In this document: piece by piece, positions 1 to 12,308 of the stretch
Layout: each line of letters opens with the position of its first letter
Position numbering within the stretch: position 1 is the stretch's first letter
NCBI RefSeq assembly: GCF_037975245.1
Contig: NC_092572.1
Span: 26,150,489 to 26,214,488, forward strand
From: Apostichopus japonicus
Lineage: Eukaryota > Echinodermata > Holothuroidea > Aspidochirotida > Stichopodidae
Direction: 5' to 3'
DNA: 64,000 nt
Notes under the pieces: model-generated
Database searches by the model: none
Told to the model about the DNA's origin: nothing
The model's input: the letters and a program-made list of their open reading frames with translations, nothing else
Position numbers and translations under genes: made by a program

Positions 1-558
1 TTCTGCTTTTTCAATAAAGTTACTATCATGTGACAATCAACAACAACCCCCACCCCCCCCCCCCTTAACAAAAGCACACACACAAGCAGCACCCAAATAT
101 ATTTCAGCTAAATACCCCTTTCTTGTAAGTATTAAATTCATTCAAGTCTTGTGTCAAATACATGATGACAAAGCTTGGTCATTCTACCGGACGTATTGTG
201 TGCATATTGCTGACTTAACAAGTTGTCGAGTAATTGCGTCGTTACAACTTATCCCTTTACCGGCGGTCGTGGAATATTATTGTGTAATGCAGTAAACAAA
301 TATAAGTTTTCAAAACACAAAAACATTCGATATGAGAGAATTTGAGTCCTATCAACTGGAAAACGCTTGAAAGATGATAATATCATAATAAAATCATCAG
401 ATAATTTTTGTCATTAGGCTGCGTTCACGTCATCGTTAGTTGAAGAAGACCAAGTCTGTTTGGGCAAGCATATTTCTTTGTAAATTGATTAAGGCAACCC
501 GTTGTACGTCATTTTGAAATATTTCTTTTGTTATAATAATTTCTACTGTTTTCCGAAG
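1..558 (+). other. Intron-type flank of an SRCR unit
   Basis: No coding exon is seen. The stretch matches the sequence that precedes every type-A SRCR exon in the window (for example near 21.3-21.8, 26.5-27.1 and 34.8-35.4 kb), including a 'CTTTTTCAATAAAGTTACTA' type motif, a C-run, a CACACACA run and a conserved block around 180-290. It is therefore most likely intron of gene A whose earlier exons lie left of the window. Confidence 0.6.
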
Positions 559-867
559 TACGACTTGTTGACGGCACCACAGATTATGAAGGCAGGATAG
601 AAATTTTTATGAATGGTGCTTGGGGAACAATTTGTGATGACAGCTGGGGAAAAGATGAAGCCGATGTAGCGTGTCGACAGCTTGGGTTTACTGCGGCGGA
701 GGCAGCAACTAGTTCTGCGAGTTACGGAGAAGGAACTGGTGAAATCTGGTTGGATGATGTACAATGTATCGGATCCGAAGAACATATCTTGGCTTGTTAT
801 AACAGTGGTGTCGGTGTACACAACTGTGGTCACAGTGAAGATGCTGGAGTAAAATGTGTAATTCCAC
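559..867 (+). CDS. SRCR exon A1 (type A), gene A
   Basis: One complete SRCR domain in a single symmetrical phase 1-1 exon of 309 nt (103 codons), acceptor CCGAAG and donor C|GTAAGA. The translation starts [20 protein letters not shown], then GTICDD, VACRQLG, LDDVQC, ILAC, HNC and AGVKC: six cysteines, the pattern of group A SRCR domains (C2, C3, C5-C8). No stop or frameshift is present. The 3' flank is nearly the same as those of exons at 20219 and 22133, showing common descent of the whole unit. Confidence 0.9.
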
Positions 868-3800
868 GTAAGATCATTCTACAGTTAGCAGACATTTTAA
901 ATATAAATTGAGTTTAGAATTTTACGTTGAATATTTTATATATGATTGCATTTGCCAAGTGACGAAATTGCTCCAACCTGAATTAACTAGCAAATTCCCG
1001 CAGTATATTATGTTACTAAACAAACGCAAATTGTTGATGGCAATATTACGTCTAGTCAGTTTTCATGATTTGTTACATTCCTACTTACGTCCTGAGACAT
1101 GTAACGAGAGCTGTGGCCGAGTTGATAAAGGCGGTGGCATTTGATACTTAGTAATTGGTAGGTCTTGGATTCGAACCGGGACAGGCCAAAATAAGATGGA
1201 TTTTTCATCCAAGAGCAATCTATGTTTTTCCAATCTGAAATAACTTTCTAATTAGAAAGGTTCAACATTTGAGTTAAAATTTTGAACTGGAAGCCACACC
1301 ACGTGAAACTTGTAATCCGTAAGCTCTTGCGGGCTTCTCCTACATTCTTGGTTGCTAAAGCGTCGTAAAAGTAACTGTCTTATTATAAGTGAAGCAAGAG
1401 GAAGGCTAACACTGATTTTAAATAATTGTTCTTACAACATATGATTCTTTTCACTAAAGTGGATATGATGTGACACTAAAGAAAAAAAACACACACACAA
1501 AAGCATTACCTGAATATATTTTAGTTAAATTTTCCCCTTTCATATGAGTATTAAATTCATTGAAGGATTATGTCTATGGAACGCGAAAAGGACCACAACA
1601 TATGATGATGTTAATGATGATCTAATTTTATACGATCATGTACTGAAAACTTATGATCATGTACTAAAAATACACGATCATGTACTAAAAATTTACGATC
1701 ATGTACCAAACATATACGATCATGTACTAAAAGTATACGATCATGTTCTAAACATATACGATCATGTACTACAATCGTACGATGTACATCAAAACAAATA
1801 CGATCATGTACTAATAAAGTGATGTTCAAAAAAAGTGGCGTCTGCATACGCGTATGTATATTCATATGTGGCGTCTGCATACGCGTATGAATATTCAGTA
1901 TAAACTCATTAAGAACCACTAGGGGCGGGGCTTCGATATCAACTTTGATATTCCTAGGGGTACGGTACTTTGTAAGCAACGGGTACCGGTAGCATACTAT
2001 ATTATTAATTTGAAGTGTGTGATATTCACTGAGGATTGGCTGTAATAATACTTAATAGCTATGTGTATGAATATTTAGCAGACCGCGAAAATTGTTTTGG
2101 CATTTGAACGTACGTACGTTTGGAACGTATACAGTATACTACATGTGCGTACGAATGTACACTAAGTAACAAATAGTATTAAAGGCAAAGCACATTAAAG
2201 CAGCAATTTGCGTTGATTCTCGAGATTTTCCAATACTAGGATACTAAACCAATGACGTAAACTAAGCTTACTGTAAAGTTTCAACTCAAACTATTCCTGA
2301 AAAGTGCAAAAATATGACATTTTCTGGTTTTCGTATTTTGAAACTTTGACTTCGATAGACTCCTCCCAATCAAGGAACCTTGTGAATATGTATAACGGAA
2401 AAGGTACTTTGAATAGCAAGGTAAACAGTAAACAAAAATCAGCTGAGGAGATACGTATTGCGCGAAGGGACAGTTACGGCATATCTCATTGCATACGATG
2501 CCCTAAAAACCCAAGAAAATTCGTCGCTCCGTGAAAATAAAACCTGCCTTGTAGCAAGGATACATAAGAGAGAAAGTCATTGAACCAGCAAGAACTCGAT
2601 CGGTACGTAACATTCTCTAGAACGATATTGTATGACTCTACTCGGTGTTACATAGGCTAGTTACTGTAGTACAATCAGACCTATTAGTGTGTGACTTACA
2701 CTGGTTAGGCCTGAATAACGTTATGTACACGCTGTGAATTGTGCACTAAAAGCAATGTAGCTATGATAAGTGTAGCGCAATGGAGGCCGTTAGTTTCCGG
2801 ATCCGTTAGTTTCCTCCCTTGAAAAACGTTAGCTTCCTCCTCTAACAACATGGGAGAAAAAAACGTTTTTCAGGAGAGCAAAGTAACGTTTCCCATAAGG
2901 GAATGCAATAAGGCATACTGGCTAGGCCATGTGGAGATTTAGGTAGTGCTTTGTAGCAAGTGCTTTGCAAAACTGTAGTAATTGCAATTGATGATTTAGG
3001 CGATTTTTATGATTATGTGTGAGTGTAGTAAGTAACCTTTTGTTTAAAGTTTCATTCAACAAGCATATTAGTTTCCTAACCTGACTGCCATACTTTACTA
3101 CCTTGATGTTGGGGAGGAAAGTAACGTTTTTAGGAGAGGAAACTAACATTTTCAGGGGAGGAACTAACAGGTCGGGAAACTGAAACCTAGGGCAACATGC
3201 AATGTCTGCTGTTCTATAAATGTTATAGTAAAGTGTACAACCATTCCATGAAAGTGATATATAACATGTAGTCATATGTCACCAGTAAATGAGAGCAACA
3301 AATTTTAGCAGCTGATCCAAAGACACGTTTATAATTTGTAACCTTTTGCTACCTTCTTAGCAACCATCTGGTGAGGAAACACCATGGAGGGCTGGCAAAA
3401 GTAGAGGACGGAGAGGTTAGCTCAGGTAACACCAGACAAAGGGACAACCCGGCTAACAGCAGCTGCAGCTAGGAGGCAGGTAGAAGAACACCAACAGGAG
3501 CGAATGGGAAATATAAGGGTACGTTTCAATATGCATAATTGTGGGATTTGGTGCAAAGTAACAGGTGGTAATTCTTTAAACATTAAACTCAGTGTACAGG
3601 ACATATCCAGGATTTTCTAACCCGGGGGGCGCGAATGACTATCTAAGCGGAGCGCCACCATCGGTTGGCGCGCAGCGTACAAGAAAATTTTGGCAAATAT
3701 ACCTCCCAGATCACCGGAAATAACACTTCTCAGACCCAATGATGCTCCCAAACCTCCTTAAGTTTTAGATCTCATGGCTTAGAAATTTAGTTTGGGGAAA

Positions 3801-6800
3801 TACTGGCCATCTGCAGAAAAAAAAAATCAGGGCACAAATAATCCAAGTATACTTTTGTATACGATGGGTCTGGTTTCGTAACTCATCGGGAAGCGATTAG
3901 AGGGGTGGGCGTACGGTTGTGGGGCGCGTGTTTTCATGCAGGTGGGAACAATCTCAAGAAGTGATGTGTGCGTCCGCCCCGCCCCCCCCCCCCCCCCGCC
4001 GGCAATGATACACCTTTGGATCCGCTACATGATATTCATAATTCTCAAATCGCATGCGAAATTTGTATTTTTTATTTTTAGATTCATCGTATGAGTTACG
4101 GTTCTAGGGGTGGGGTAACGATTAGCATTCAGTTCGCGTTGTACAACATTTTATCTCTGCATGACAGTGTCGCATCGAAGGACATAAATTATGTCTAGTG
4201 CGCAGTTTGCATATAGATCCTGGGCTAATACCAAAATGCGTCATGTTTCCCGACGACTCGGTCGAGTTCAAGACCAGCCACAGTTGCTTTCATAGCACAC
4301 TTTTATAAGTTCTCTTCTGTTCCCTTCTTTTTCTCTTTCTTATTTTTCTTTTCCCTTCCTTCCATCCTCTTCTTCCTCCTCTTTTTTCCCCTCTTTTTCC
4401 CTTCTTCTTCTCTTTTTTTTTCTCTCCATTTTTTCTTACTCGGGGGGCGCGCGCCCCCAACGCCCCCCCCCGGATACGCGCCTGGTGTAATAACAGAATG
4501 GCCTGCTCAATTATAGAATACTAGCAACATAAGTAGCTGGCTAGATTGTGATACTGAAAATAGTTATTTTACATTGACATCAATTATTAAAGGGCTATAT
4601 TTGCTAATCCTTTTTGGAAGCAAAACACAGTTTGTCTGAAAGCAAGTTTTGAAAAACAGAGCACTTCGTAGTACTTGGTGTAGTTTTCAAACAATATATT
4701 TTAAGTCTATTTTCTTATATCACATTTATATTAAACACCCAAAGCGACACAATCAATCAGTGCTGTCTATCATCAAAAGCAATGATATTGTAACTTAAAC
4801 AAAATAAATGATACTCTTTTTTCTTCACTTTTCTTCTTAGGCAATGGTTGGTAATGTAGATGTTCAACAGCCTCGACAACTGGTAATGCAACTGCTTGAA
4901 ACCCATCCGGCACTCTTTTTTGATATATGTACACACAACATCTCAAGAAGTACAAGTTGCTTGAATTCAAACCTGGTATATGTAGTCTTTATTGTTCCTA
5001 ATTGATCCTTATTGTTTTTCATCGAGTTCAAAGGTCATTTGTGGTCAACATTTGAAATCTGTGTAAAAACAATATCTCAAAAAGTGTTAGTTGGTTGGAC
5101 ATCCAACTTGCTTTGTAGATAGCACTTGGTAAGTAGATGAACCCTATTGTTTTTCATGGAGGTAAAAGGTCATTTTAGGTCAACAAATGTTCAGCTCTTG
5201 AAACCTTATAAACAATATCAAGAAGTGAAAATCGGTTGAACTTCAAACTTGCTATATAGGTGGCCCTTGGTGAGTAGGTAATACATTTTGTTAATCATGA
5301 AGGTCATTTGAGGACAATAGTTTATATCCCCTCCCAAGAAGTGAAAGATGGTTTCATGGCAAATGTTGATAACACTCGGTGGATAGATAATCCCATTGTT
5401 ATGCTTACGACCATTAGTGCTAATGCCATATCTCAAGAAGAGAAGTTGGTTTACTGTTACATTTTAATAAGTAGCCCTTGGAGAGTATTTGATTGCTATT
5501 GTTTTCCATAGGTCAAAGTTATCTTGGGTCAAAGATAGCCTGTATTTCCTTGACTTTATCATTCACTTGTAATTCAGTTCTGTATTTCTTGATCAGTTGT
5601 ATTCCTTGCCAAATATAGACTTGTTTCCACTATGATCTAAGATAAGTAAGATTTTAGACATGTTATTAATATTACATTTTCTTTTTGTGAAAGACGTAAT
5701 CATGGTTTTCTCTATTTGTCTGTGTTCTTTGACTTAACCGTTCAGAGCTTTGAATAAACACACAGTTTCTTTCACTGCTGTTCTTACTTCAATCTGCAAA
5801 ATCTTCCAATTTAATGTGCTAATTTATTCTGAAACATGGACATTAATAAGCTTCAATACACTTAACAAGTTCAATTAACTGCTCCTTTTTTATTGATGAA
5901 TGTGCTTAGATGCTGATCTTTACAACAACAAAAATGTAAAACAAGGAATAGTTCTTCGAGTCCAAATCTGATTCCAAACTAGTACATGCATTATGTTTTA
6001 TATCAATTGGCATGACTGATGACTTTGAGAAAAGAAGCCCCCCCCCCACCACTACTTCTTTTTAAATTACTCCAAAGTTGTAGGAGACATGCAGGTTTCA
6101 ATCACTCCAACCTACCCCCCCCCCCCCACCCCCAAATAATGTTACTTGCTGAAGCGAGGAAGATTTATAGATTTGACTTATTACAAAGTAGAACTAGGCC
6201 CCATCCTGCTCTGATGGCTTGCAACAAGCTGTGCAACATTTCCCCCCCCCCCCCCCACCAAAGAAACAAATGATATCACTTGCTGATGCAAGGAAGACTA
6301 ATAGATTAGACTCATTACAAAGTAGAGCTTGGTCCCATCCTGCTCTGATGACTTGCAAGATGCTATAAAAGAAGCTGATTGAGGTTGGCTCGGGCGAATT
6401 GTACCAGAGATGTGCCTTGGGTCATCCTCGGCAAGAACAACACCTCCTAGTTGAGAATTGACATCATCAAGCCTCCGTCTAAATATGTCCTTCATCAGTT
6501 TCGGAATGTGCTTGTTACTATTCTTTTCCATAACAGGAACACAGGTCCATCTGCCTGCAGACTTTGAGAATTTCTTGTAAACCTGAAAGTAGAATCACAA
6601 AAATAAACTATCAGGGAGGAAAGTAATGTTTCTCAGGGGAGAAATTCAAGCAAGAAGACATTTGGCTAGGCTACGTAGAAAGAGTTAGGTACTGAAGTAA
6701 CTGTAATTTTAGATTTAGGAGAGAAAATAACGATTTCAATGAAAGAAACACTTTTCAAGGGAGGCAAATTGGCTAGGCAGTATGGGAAGAGATATTTGTA

Positions 6801-8680
6801 GTAAAGGTAGAAAGGAAAAGAAATTCCTACAGTTATTGCACTTAGGACCTAGGCCTACTAAATTTATTCTTTCAACATAGCCTAGCCAATATGCTTTCAT
6901 CAACTTCGTCCCTGGCAAAATGATAATTTCCTCCCCATGATTTAGGAGGTAAGAAACGTTTTTAGGGGAGGAAACTAACGTTATTTAGGGCAGGAAACTA
7001 ACGGGAACCGCCTGAACATAGGCCTCATGATTTAGGCTACAGCATACGAAATCACTGCCATCATTCATAGCCCATGCCTTGTAAAGTCTAGTGTAAAGTA
7101 TCTATGCGTGAACGTTAGTTAGCACTGTATCAAGAACATAGACTTGTTGCAATTTGATAAGACTATGACTGTGAAGAAAGAGTAAGAAAAGTAAGAGCGT
7201 TTAGACTTACTGGCCTTGATAGTGCTAGTAAATAGTAGGCTAAGTACCCTATACTAGTACTACAGACTTAGTATAGGCCCTACTACTGGCCTAGGCTAAA
7301 CTAGACACTGTAGTAATAATAGTGGAGGCAGAGGTTCGTTCTCAGTTTCTCTCATCGTTAATGAGAAGTAACGTTAAATCATGTAAACAAAAAATGTAAC
7401 GTTTTTCTGTAGCATCTTGGGAATCCATTTCTTATAGCTAGTAGTACTAGTAGTATATTGTTTTATTTTAAAAATCCCGCGTAGGCTAAGTAAGGCAGGC
7501 CTATACACATACTTAAGCTAGGCTATCCCTTACATTACATGTATTATTATTTCAACGAAAGTATATGACTACGTACGTTGCGACTAACCTTCGTACCAGG
7601 GAGCAAAATAATAGCGACCCCGTGTATTCATCCAATATAAGCACCGCCCCATATATGAATATTCATACGCGTATTCAAACGACAAAAATGGATATTCATA
7701 CGCCACTTTTTTGTAACTTCCGCTTTTTCATCATCATCACAAGTTTTCAGTACATGATCGTATATGTTTTGATGTACATCTTAAGTTTTTAGTACATCAT
7801 CGTATATGTTTTGATGTACATCTTAGTTTTTTAGTACATCATCGTATATGTTTAGTACATGATCGTAAGTTTTTAGTACATGAACGTATAAAATTAGATC
7901 ATCATAAACATCATCATATGTTGTGGTCCTTTTCGCGTTCCGTATATGTCAAATGTATAATTACAAAGCGTGGCCTTCTATCAGACTTCCTGTACGCCTA
8001 TAGCTGACTTTAGAAACTGTCGAGTTATTGTGGCCTTACAACTCATTCCTTCTGCAAGCTTCTGTCGTGGAATATTTCTGCTTAATGCAGGACCTAAATT
8101 TAAATTTTCAACCACAAAAATAGCATTCGATTGGAGAGAATTTGAGTTCTATCAGCTGAGGTACGTGGCAAATGATTAACTTCAGAATACCATTATAAAT
8201 AATAAGATTAGCTTTGCGATTAAGCTGCTTATAAGTCCTCATTACTTGACGGAGACCAAGTCTGTTTGTGCAAGTATATTTTATTAATACATCGCCTGCG
8301 GAAACCCGTCGTTCGTTCGTTCGTTCGTTATTTTCAAAGTTATATTTGTAACTTATTTGCCTTTATTAGAATTACGACTAGTTGGCGGAACCACAGATTA
8401 TGAAGGCAGGATAGAAATCTTCTTAAATGGTACTTGGGGAACAATTTGTGATGACAGCTGGGGCAAAGATGAAGCCGACGTTGCGTGTCGACAGCTTGGG
8501 TATACTGCGGCGGAGGCAGCAACTAGTTCTGCGAGTTACGGAGAAGGAACTGGTCAAATCTGGTTGGATGATGTAAAATGTACCGGGTCTGAACAAAACA
8601 TATATGCTTGTGGCAACAGTGGTGTCGGTGAACACAACTGTGATCATTATGAAGATGCTGGTGTTAGATGTGAACTTTAA
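559..8680 (+). CDS. SRCR gene A, 3' part (exons 559-867 and 8370-8680)
   Basis: Two exons of a secreted-type SRCR repeat protein; upstream exons are outside the window. The first exon ends in phase 1 (CCA C|GTAAG) and the last begins in phase 1 (TTAG|AA TTA CGA), so they join in frame. The gene ends with DAGVRCEL and TAA at 8678-8680, the same terminal exon type as gene B (36813-37123). The protein would bind ligands through its SRCR domains outside the cell; that role comes from family knowledge and no specific ligand can be inferred. The intron is enlarged by a 6.4 kb transposon. Whether further SRCR exons precede this pair cannot be seen. Confidence 0.7.
1110..1375 (+). repeat. tRNA-derived SINE, copy 1
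   Basis: The head resembles a class II tRNA (Leu/Ser-like): box A region GTGGCCGAGTTGATAAAGGC, then box B GATTCGAACC about 50 nt later, followed by a non-tRNA body of about 200 nt. Seven other copies lie at equivalent intron positions, about 220-265 nt downstream of type-A SRCR exons once later insertions and the local extra fragments are discounted. The anticodon arm does not pair well, so it is not a working tRNA gene. Box B has diverged here from the GGTTCGATCC of other copies. Confidence 0.75.
1631..1815 (+). repeat. Left subterminal repeats of the 6.4 kb element
   Basis: About ten degenerate copies of TACGATCATGTACTAAAA, 17-18 nt each. They reappear in inverted orientation at 7745-7895. 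The core ATCATGTA is near-palindromic. Directly inside, at 1832-1905, a unit containing GTCTGCATACGCGTATG is present twice, with inverted counterparts near 7645-7710. Such subterminal arrays commonly bind transposases. Confidence 0.85.
2785..3195 (+). repeat. Dispersed GAGGAAACTAACG repeats, left cluster
   Basis: Several short copies of a GGGAGGAAAGTAACGTTTTT-like motif occur on both strands here and again at 6615-7010 near the other end of the transposon. Spacing is irregular. They look like internal repeats of the transposon and no coding sequence is seen. Confidence 0.55.
3597..4484. mobile_element. Nested MITE-like element (888 bp)
   Basis: The ends are short imperfect inverted repeats (left CAGGACATATCCAGG, right as reverse complement CAGGCGCGTATCCGG), flanked by GTGTA on both sides. 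The interior has the TTGGCGCGCAGCGTACAAGA block also found in the MITEs at 12309, 39698 and, inverted, 33823. Pyrimidine tracts fill 4310-4440. No coding capacity is seen. It inserted into the 6.4 kb transposon. Confidence 0.6.
4860..5535 (+). repeat. ~135-150 bp tandem repeat with AGGTCA motifs
   Basis: About four degenerate units, each with AATATCTCAAGAAGTG-like, CAACTTGCT-like and AAAGGTCATTTNNGGTCAAC blocks. The reverse complement of the same family is found at 60230-60660 inside a different transposon. The AGGTCA hexamers resemble nuclear receptor half-sites; function is not implied. Confidence 0.6.
6298..6582 (-). CDS. Putative exon of a transposon-borne ORF
   Basis: On the minus strand a good acceptor (CTACTTTCAG) opens a frame of about 94 codons beginning VYKKFSKSAGRWTCVPVMEK and continuing through basic NKHIPKLMKDIFRRRLDD before a stop near 6298. 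Splice signal, length and amino acid composition suggest real coding sequence carried by the 6.4 kb element, perhaps part of its transposase. I do not recognise the family. A donor inside the frame is possible, so the 3' end is uncertain. Confidence 0.35.
   Translation of the reverse strand, partial: VYKKFSKSAGRWTCVPVMEKNSNKHIPKLMKDIFRRRLDDVNSQLGGVVLAEDDPRHISGTIRPSQPQSASFIASCKSSEQDGTKLYFVMSLIY
6615..7010 (+). repeat. Dispersed GAGGAAACTAACG repeats, right cluster
   Basis: Counterpart of the cluster at 2785-3195: GGAGGAAAGTAATG, GGGGAGGAAACTAACG and related copies. The clusters lie at roughly similar distances from the two transposon ends. Confidence 0.5.
7745..7895 (+). repeat. Right subterminal repeats of the 6.4 kb element
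   Basis: Degenerate copies of TTTTAGTACATGATCGTA, the reverse complement of the left array. Two copies have acquired an extra TTGATGTACATC segment, as also seen once in the left array (near 1785). Confidence 0.8.
7951..8369 (+). other. Intron of gene A, 3' part
   Basis: Continuation of the interrupted SRCR-unit intron. It aligns with 36395-36812 of the duplicate locus and with the pre-exon flank of the other SRCR units. A short (CGTT)n tract lies near 8310. No exon is seen. Confidence 0.6.
8370..8680 (+). CDS. SRCR terminal exon A2, gene A
   Basis: Last coding exon: acceptor TTTATTAG, phase 1 start, one full SRCR domain (LRLVGGTTDYEGRIEIFLNG, GTICDD, VACRQLG, LDDVKC, YAC, HNC, AGVRC) and then EL and TAA at 8678-8680. 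Six cysteines as in the other type-A domains. AGGTGAGG follows the stop directly and could be a donor, so an intron within the 3' UTR is possible. Close paralogue of 36813-37123, which shares the QNIYACGN and GEHNC variants. Confidence 0.9.
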
Positions 8681-8865
8681 GGTGAGGTTCTTTAATTAAT
8701 AACAGGGAGTTGAAATTAAACCTTAGTTATCGATACTCATCTTGTATAATTGCTGTTGCAGGTGCCCACTTAATCGCTGACTAGGGGTAACATTTACCAC
8801 ACGCACTGTTAACATTTTACATTGTAATATTATATTGTATTTTAACAGATGAAAGTATAAGTAAT

Positions 8866-8871
8866 AATAAA
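8866..8871 (+). terminator. Candidate polyadenylation signal, gene A
   Basis: AATAAA about 185 nt after the stop codon, conserved at the equivalent position (37290-37295) after gene B. The upstream TTTTAACAG could also act as an acceptor for a 3' UTR exon. Confidence 0.45.
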
Positions 8872-9539
8872 CAGAAACAGAAATGCTTTTGAAAAGTTGG
8901 TGTGGGGGTCATTTGCTGTAACTTCGTATGTTCCTCTTCCGGTTAAGTGTTATGAGAAAATTTGGCTAGCAACGTCCAATTGTGTTGGCAGTATTAATTA
9001 AAATCGTATTTTGTACTCGAACATATCGTTCCTTGGTCATAGTGCATCTATATTAAAAGATTTAAGTAGGACATAAACATACCATGAGAGGTTTTTCTAT
9101 TATGATGTTTGTTAAATTACTGACGAAACTGGGATCAAATAGTGACTGAAGCCATGATACATGATATAGTATATTGATACATTCATTCACACCAAATCTT
9201 CATTAATTTTTCTTATTCCAGTCTCTTGAATCTTGTTGGAAACGTTGAAACATCGATATCGGCAGAAAAAAACCGCATCGTCTTACACCATAACATGCAC
9301 AAGCTGCTGTGGTTCCAGAAACACTCAACTAAGAAGACCGCATTTAAATTAAATTCATTTGTTGTTCTAACTTTTTTAATCAAAGATAACGAGTGCAGTT
9401 GGATGATGATATATACATGACCTGCATTAATGTTAAACATGCTAAACATTCATTTTGGTCAAAAGGTTAATTTAATGAGTTTCGATAATAAAATATGTTA
9501 TGTACTTGACCTTGAGTTCAGATATTTCTATATCACTTA

Positions 9540-11080
9540 TAATGAGAATGTCACATCCCTCTAATTACCACCGCGACTACTCTCACCCAAGATAATGAAA
9601 AAACACTCATCTAATAACCACCACCAGTACTCTCACCAAAGATAATAATGTCACACCCACCTTATAAACACCGCCAATGCTCTCACCAAAGACAAGTATG
9701 TCACACTTATCTTATGCACACCACGACAACTCTTAACCAATATAAGAATATCACACCCACCTTATAACCACCGCCAAAACTCTCACCAAAGACAAGTATG
9801 TCACACTCATCTAATGACCACCACCAGTACTCTCACCAAGGATAAGAATGTCACACTCACCTTATAACCACAGCCAATGCTCTCACCAAAGACAAGTGTG
9901 TCACACTCATCTAATAACCACCACCACTCCTCTTACCAATATAAGAATGTCACACCCACCTTATAACCACCGCCAAAACTCTCACCAAAGACAAGTATGT
10001 CACACTCATCTAATAACCACCACCACTACTCTTACCAAGGGTAAAAATGTCACACCCACCTCATATCCACCGCCAAAACTCTAACCAAAGACAAGTTTTT
10101 CACACGTATCTAATAACTACTACGACAATTATGACCCAACATAGGAATGTCACACCCACCTTGTAATCACAACGACTACCTTCACCCAAGATCACGACAA
10201 CAAACTCATCTAATAACCACCACCACTACTCTCACCAAGGATAAGAATGTCACACTCACCTTATAACCACGACCAATGTACTCACCAGAGACAAGTATGT
10301 CACAATCATCTAATAACTACCACGACAATAATGACCAAAGAAAAGAATGTCGCACACATCAAATAGTCACAACGACTACCATCACTCAAGATAATGAAAA
10401 TACACTTATCTAAAAACCACCACCACTACTCTCACCAAAAATAAGAATGTCACACTCACCTTATAACCACGACCAATGTACTCACCAGAGACAAGTATGT
10501 CACAATCATCTAATAACTACCACCACAATAATGACCAAAGAAAAGAATGTCGCACCCATCAAATCATCACAACGACTACCATCACTCAAGATAATGAAAA
10601 TACACTCATCTAAAAACCACCACCATTACTCTCACCAAAGATAAGAATGTCACACCCACCTTATAACCACTGCCAATACTCTCACCAAAGACAAGTATGT
10701 CACAATCATAAAATAACTATCACGAAAATAAAGACCAAAGATAAGAATGTCAGACCCATCTAATAATCACAACGACTACCGTCACCCAAGATAATGAAAA
10801 TACATTCATCTAATAACCACCATCACTACTATGACCAAAGATAAGAACTACCCACCTATATAATTACCACCACCACTACCCACACCTAAGGAAATAATGC
10901 CCCACTCACACAATAACCACCGCCAATGCTCTCAACAAAGACAAGTATGTCACACTCATGTACTAACCACGAAAACTCTGACCAAAGATAAGAATGTCAC
11001 ACATATATAATTACCACAACCACTACCCACACTTAAGATAATAATGCCCCACCCAAACAATTACCACCACCGCTTTTCTG
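9540..11080 (+). repeat. ~50 bp minisatellite, copy 1
   Basis: About 30 degenerate units of roughly 50 nt built on AAGAATGTCACACYCAYCTWATAACCACCACC followed by ACTCTCACCAAAG, with two alternating variants (AAGAATG and CAAGTATG), so the higher-order period is near 100 nt. It lies 3' of gene A; the paralogous array after gene B (37975-38615) is less than half as long. No coding role. Confidence 0.85.
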
Positions 11081-12308
11081 CTTTAAATAATGGATTCATG
11101 TAAATGCATTAAAATCAAGATCAAAACCTCGCTATGAGATACATACTCTTCAGAGTAATATTTAGCGTAGTTTGCACATGTGGCAATTTTACCAATTATG
11201 AATGGCTGCTTCAAAGACAGCCCAAGCCGCATCATAAATGCATAATGCATTTACAGAGCCAAAACACAACGCGAGATAATGTTGAATAAATGTCAAACGG
11301 ACACATATAATGAAGTTTATCGTTCGCGTTTTAAGCGCGGGTGATCTTGATTCAATTAAGCAAGTCTATCTTTCAACTCAGCATTTAGCATTTCATATGC
11401 AGTTTTGTCTCCATGAGTTAATTTGTCAGTAAAAATTTATGATCTGGGAATATTTGTAACGAAATTTACATTTTGTGAGTCTTGCTTTATTTCACTCCCC
11501 TGATTTTCAAGGTAAGTGCCCCCTCCCCCCTGACGCCAGTGGTCATACCACATGTGTTCACTGTTCAACTTGACTTATTTATTGTGCAGTTAAATTGATC
11601 GCTGCAGATTTCAGCATATTCTGACCGGTGAATAAGCAAGAACGCCATCATTTAGTTCAAAGAGGTACAAACAAAAGGAATTGGACGAATGTGGTTGGAT
11701 GATTTTCAATATATTTATGGTGGTATAGTGAAGACACGTGAAAACTAACATGGATATGTATGGGAATGTACGGCACTTCAGGCCCTTCTACTCATACACC
11801 AGATTGGCAGACTTATAATATATGTGTTAGGTGAAGTGTCGATCACTATTATATTATACACATTTTAAGAAAATCGAAGTCAGTCAATGTACAAACCCCT
11901 TAACCATGAATCAAGAAATATGCAGTTGACAGCAGTTCCAGTCAACTTTTGGTCGAGATCCGTCGTAGCAAAAAAAAAATTACAGTGTAGTAGGCCCAAA
12001 CTGAGGGATACCGATTTCAAAGACTAAACCAATATGAATACCACATCAAACCAAAACTCTTCCTAACCCTCACCATGTTACTTCTCAGAGAGCTTACTGA
12101 ATGGATGGCCCCAGTCCGCTGTGTCGACCCTAATTTGAGCGATTGAGCAACATAGTTAGCCTCCGTAAAGTTAAATTGTCACTTTGGACTTTGCAACATT
12201 TGGTTCAATTTCTCATCCTTTATCGTTTAGCCTCACGTTTTGCTGTCAGGCAGATTTGTAGAAAACCTTGAAAATTTCAACCATTACTCTAAAAATATTA
12301 ACTGTAAT

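Larger units (their letters stand above)
1575..7944. mobile_element. 6.4 kb DNA transposon with terminal inverted repeats
   Basis: The ends are inverted copies of each other: left TATGGAACGCGAAAAGGACC, right (reverse complement) TACGGAACGCGAAAAGGACC, with similarity continuing through about 65 nt and into subterminal repeats. The 6 bp direct repeat TATGTC flanks it (1569-1574 and 7945-7950). The duplicate locus at about 36390 lacks the element and reads straight through, which confirms an insertion. Inside are a nested element (3597-4484), a ~140 bp tandem repeat (4860-5535) and one plausible minus-strand coding exon (6298-6582). No complete transposase is visible, so it is probably non-autonomous or decayed. 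The superfamily cannot be assigned; 6 bp duplications fit only a few groups. Confidence 0.85.

Noticed and set aside
1110-1185. tRNA gene-like head with A and B boxes (also at 24289, 31680, 45600)
   Set aside because: The anticodon stem does not pair, the sequence continues into a shared body and all copies sit in the same intron position, so they are SINE heads.
1544-1822. Open frame with YDHV repeats
   Set aside because: It is a translation of the 17-18 bp subterminal repeats of the transposon.
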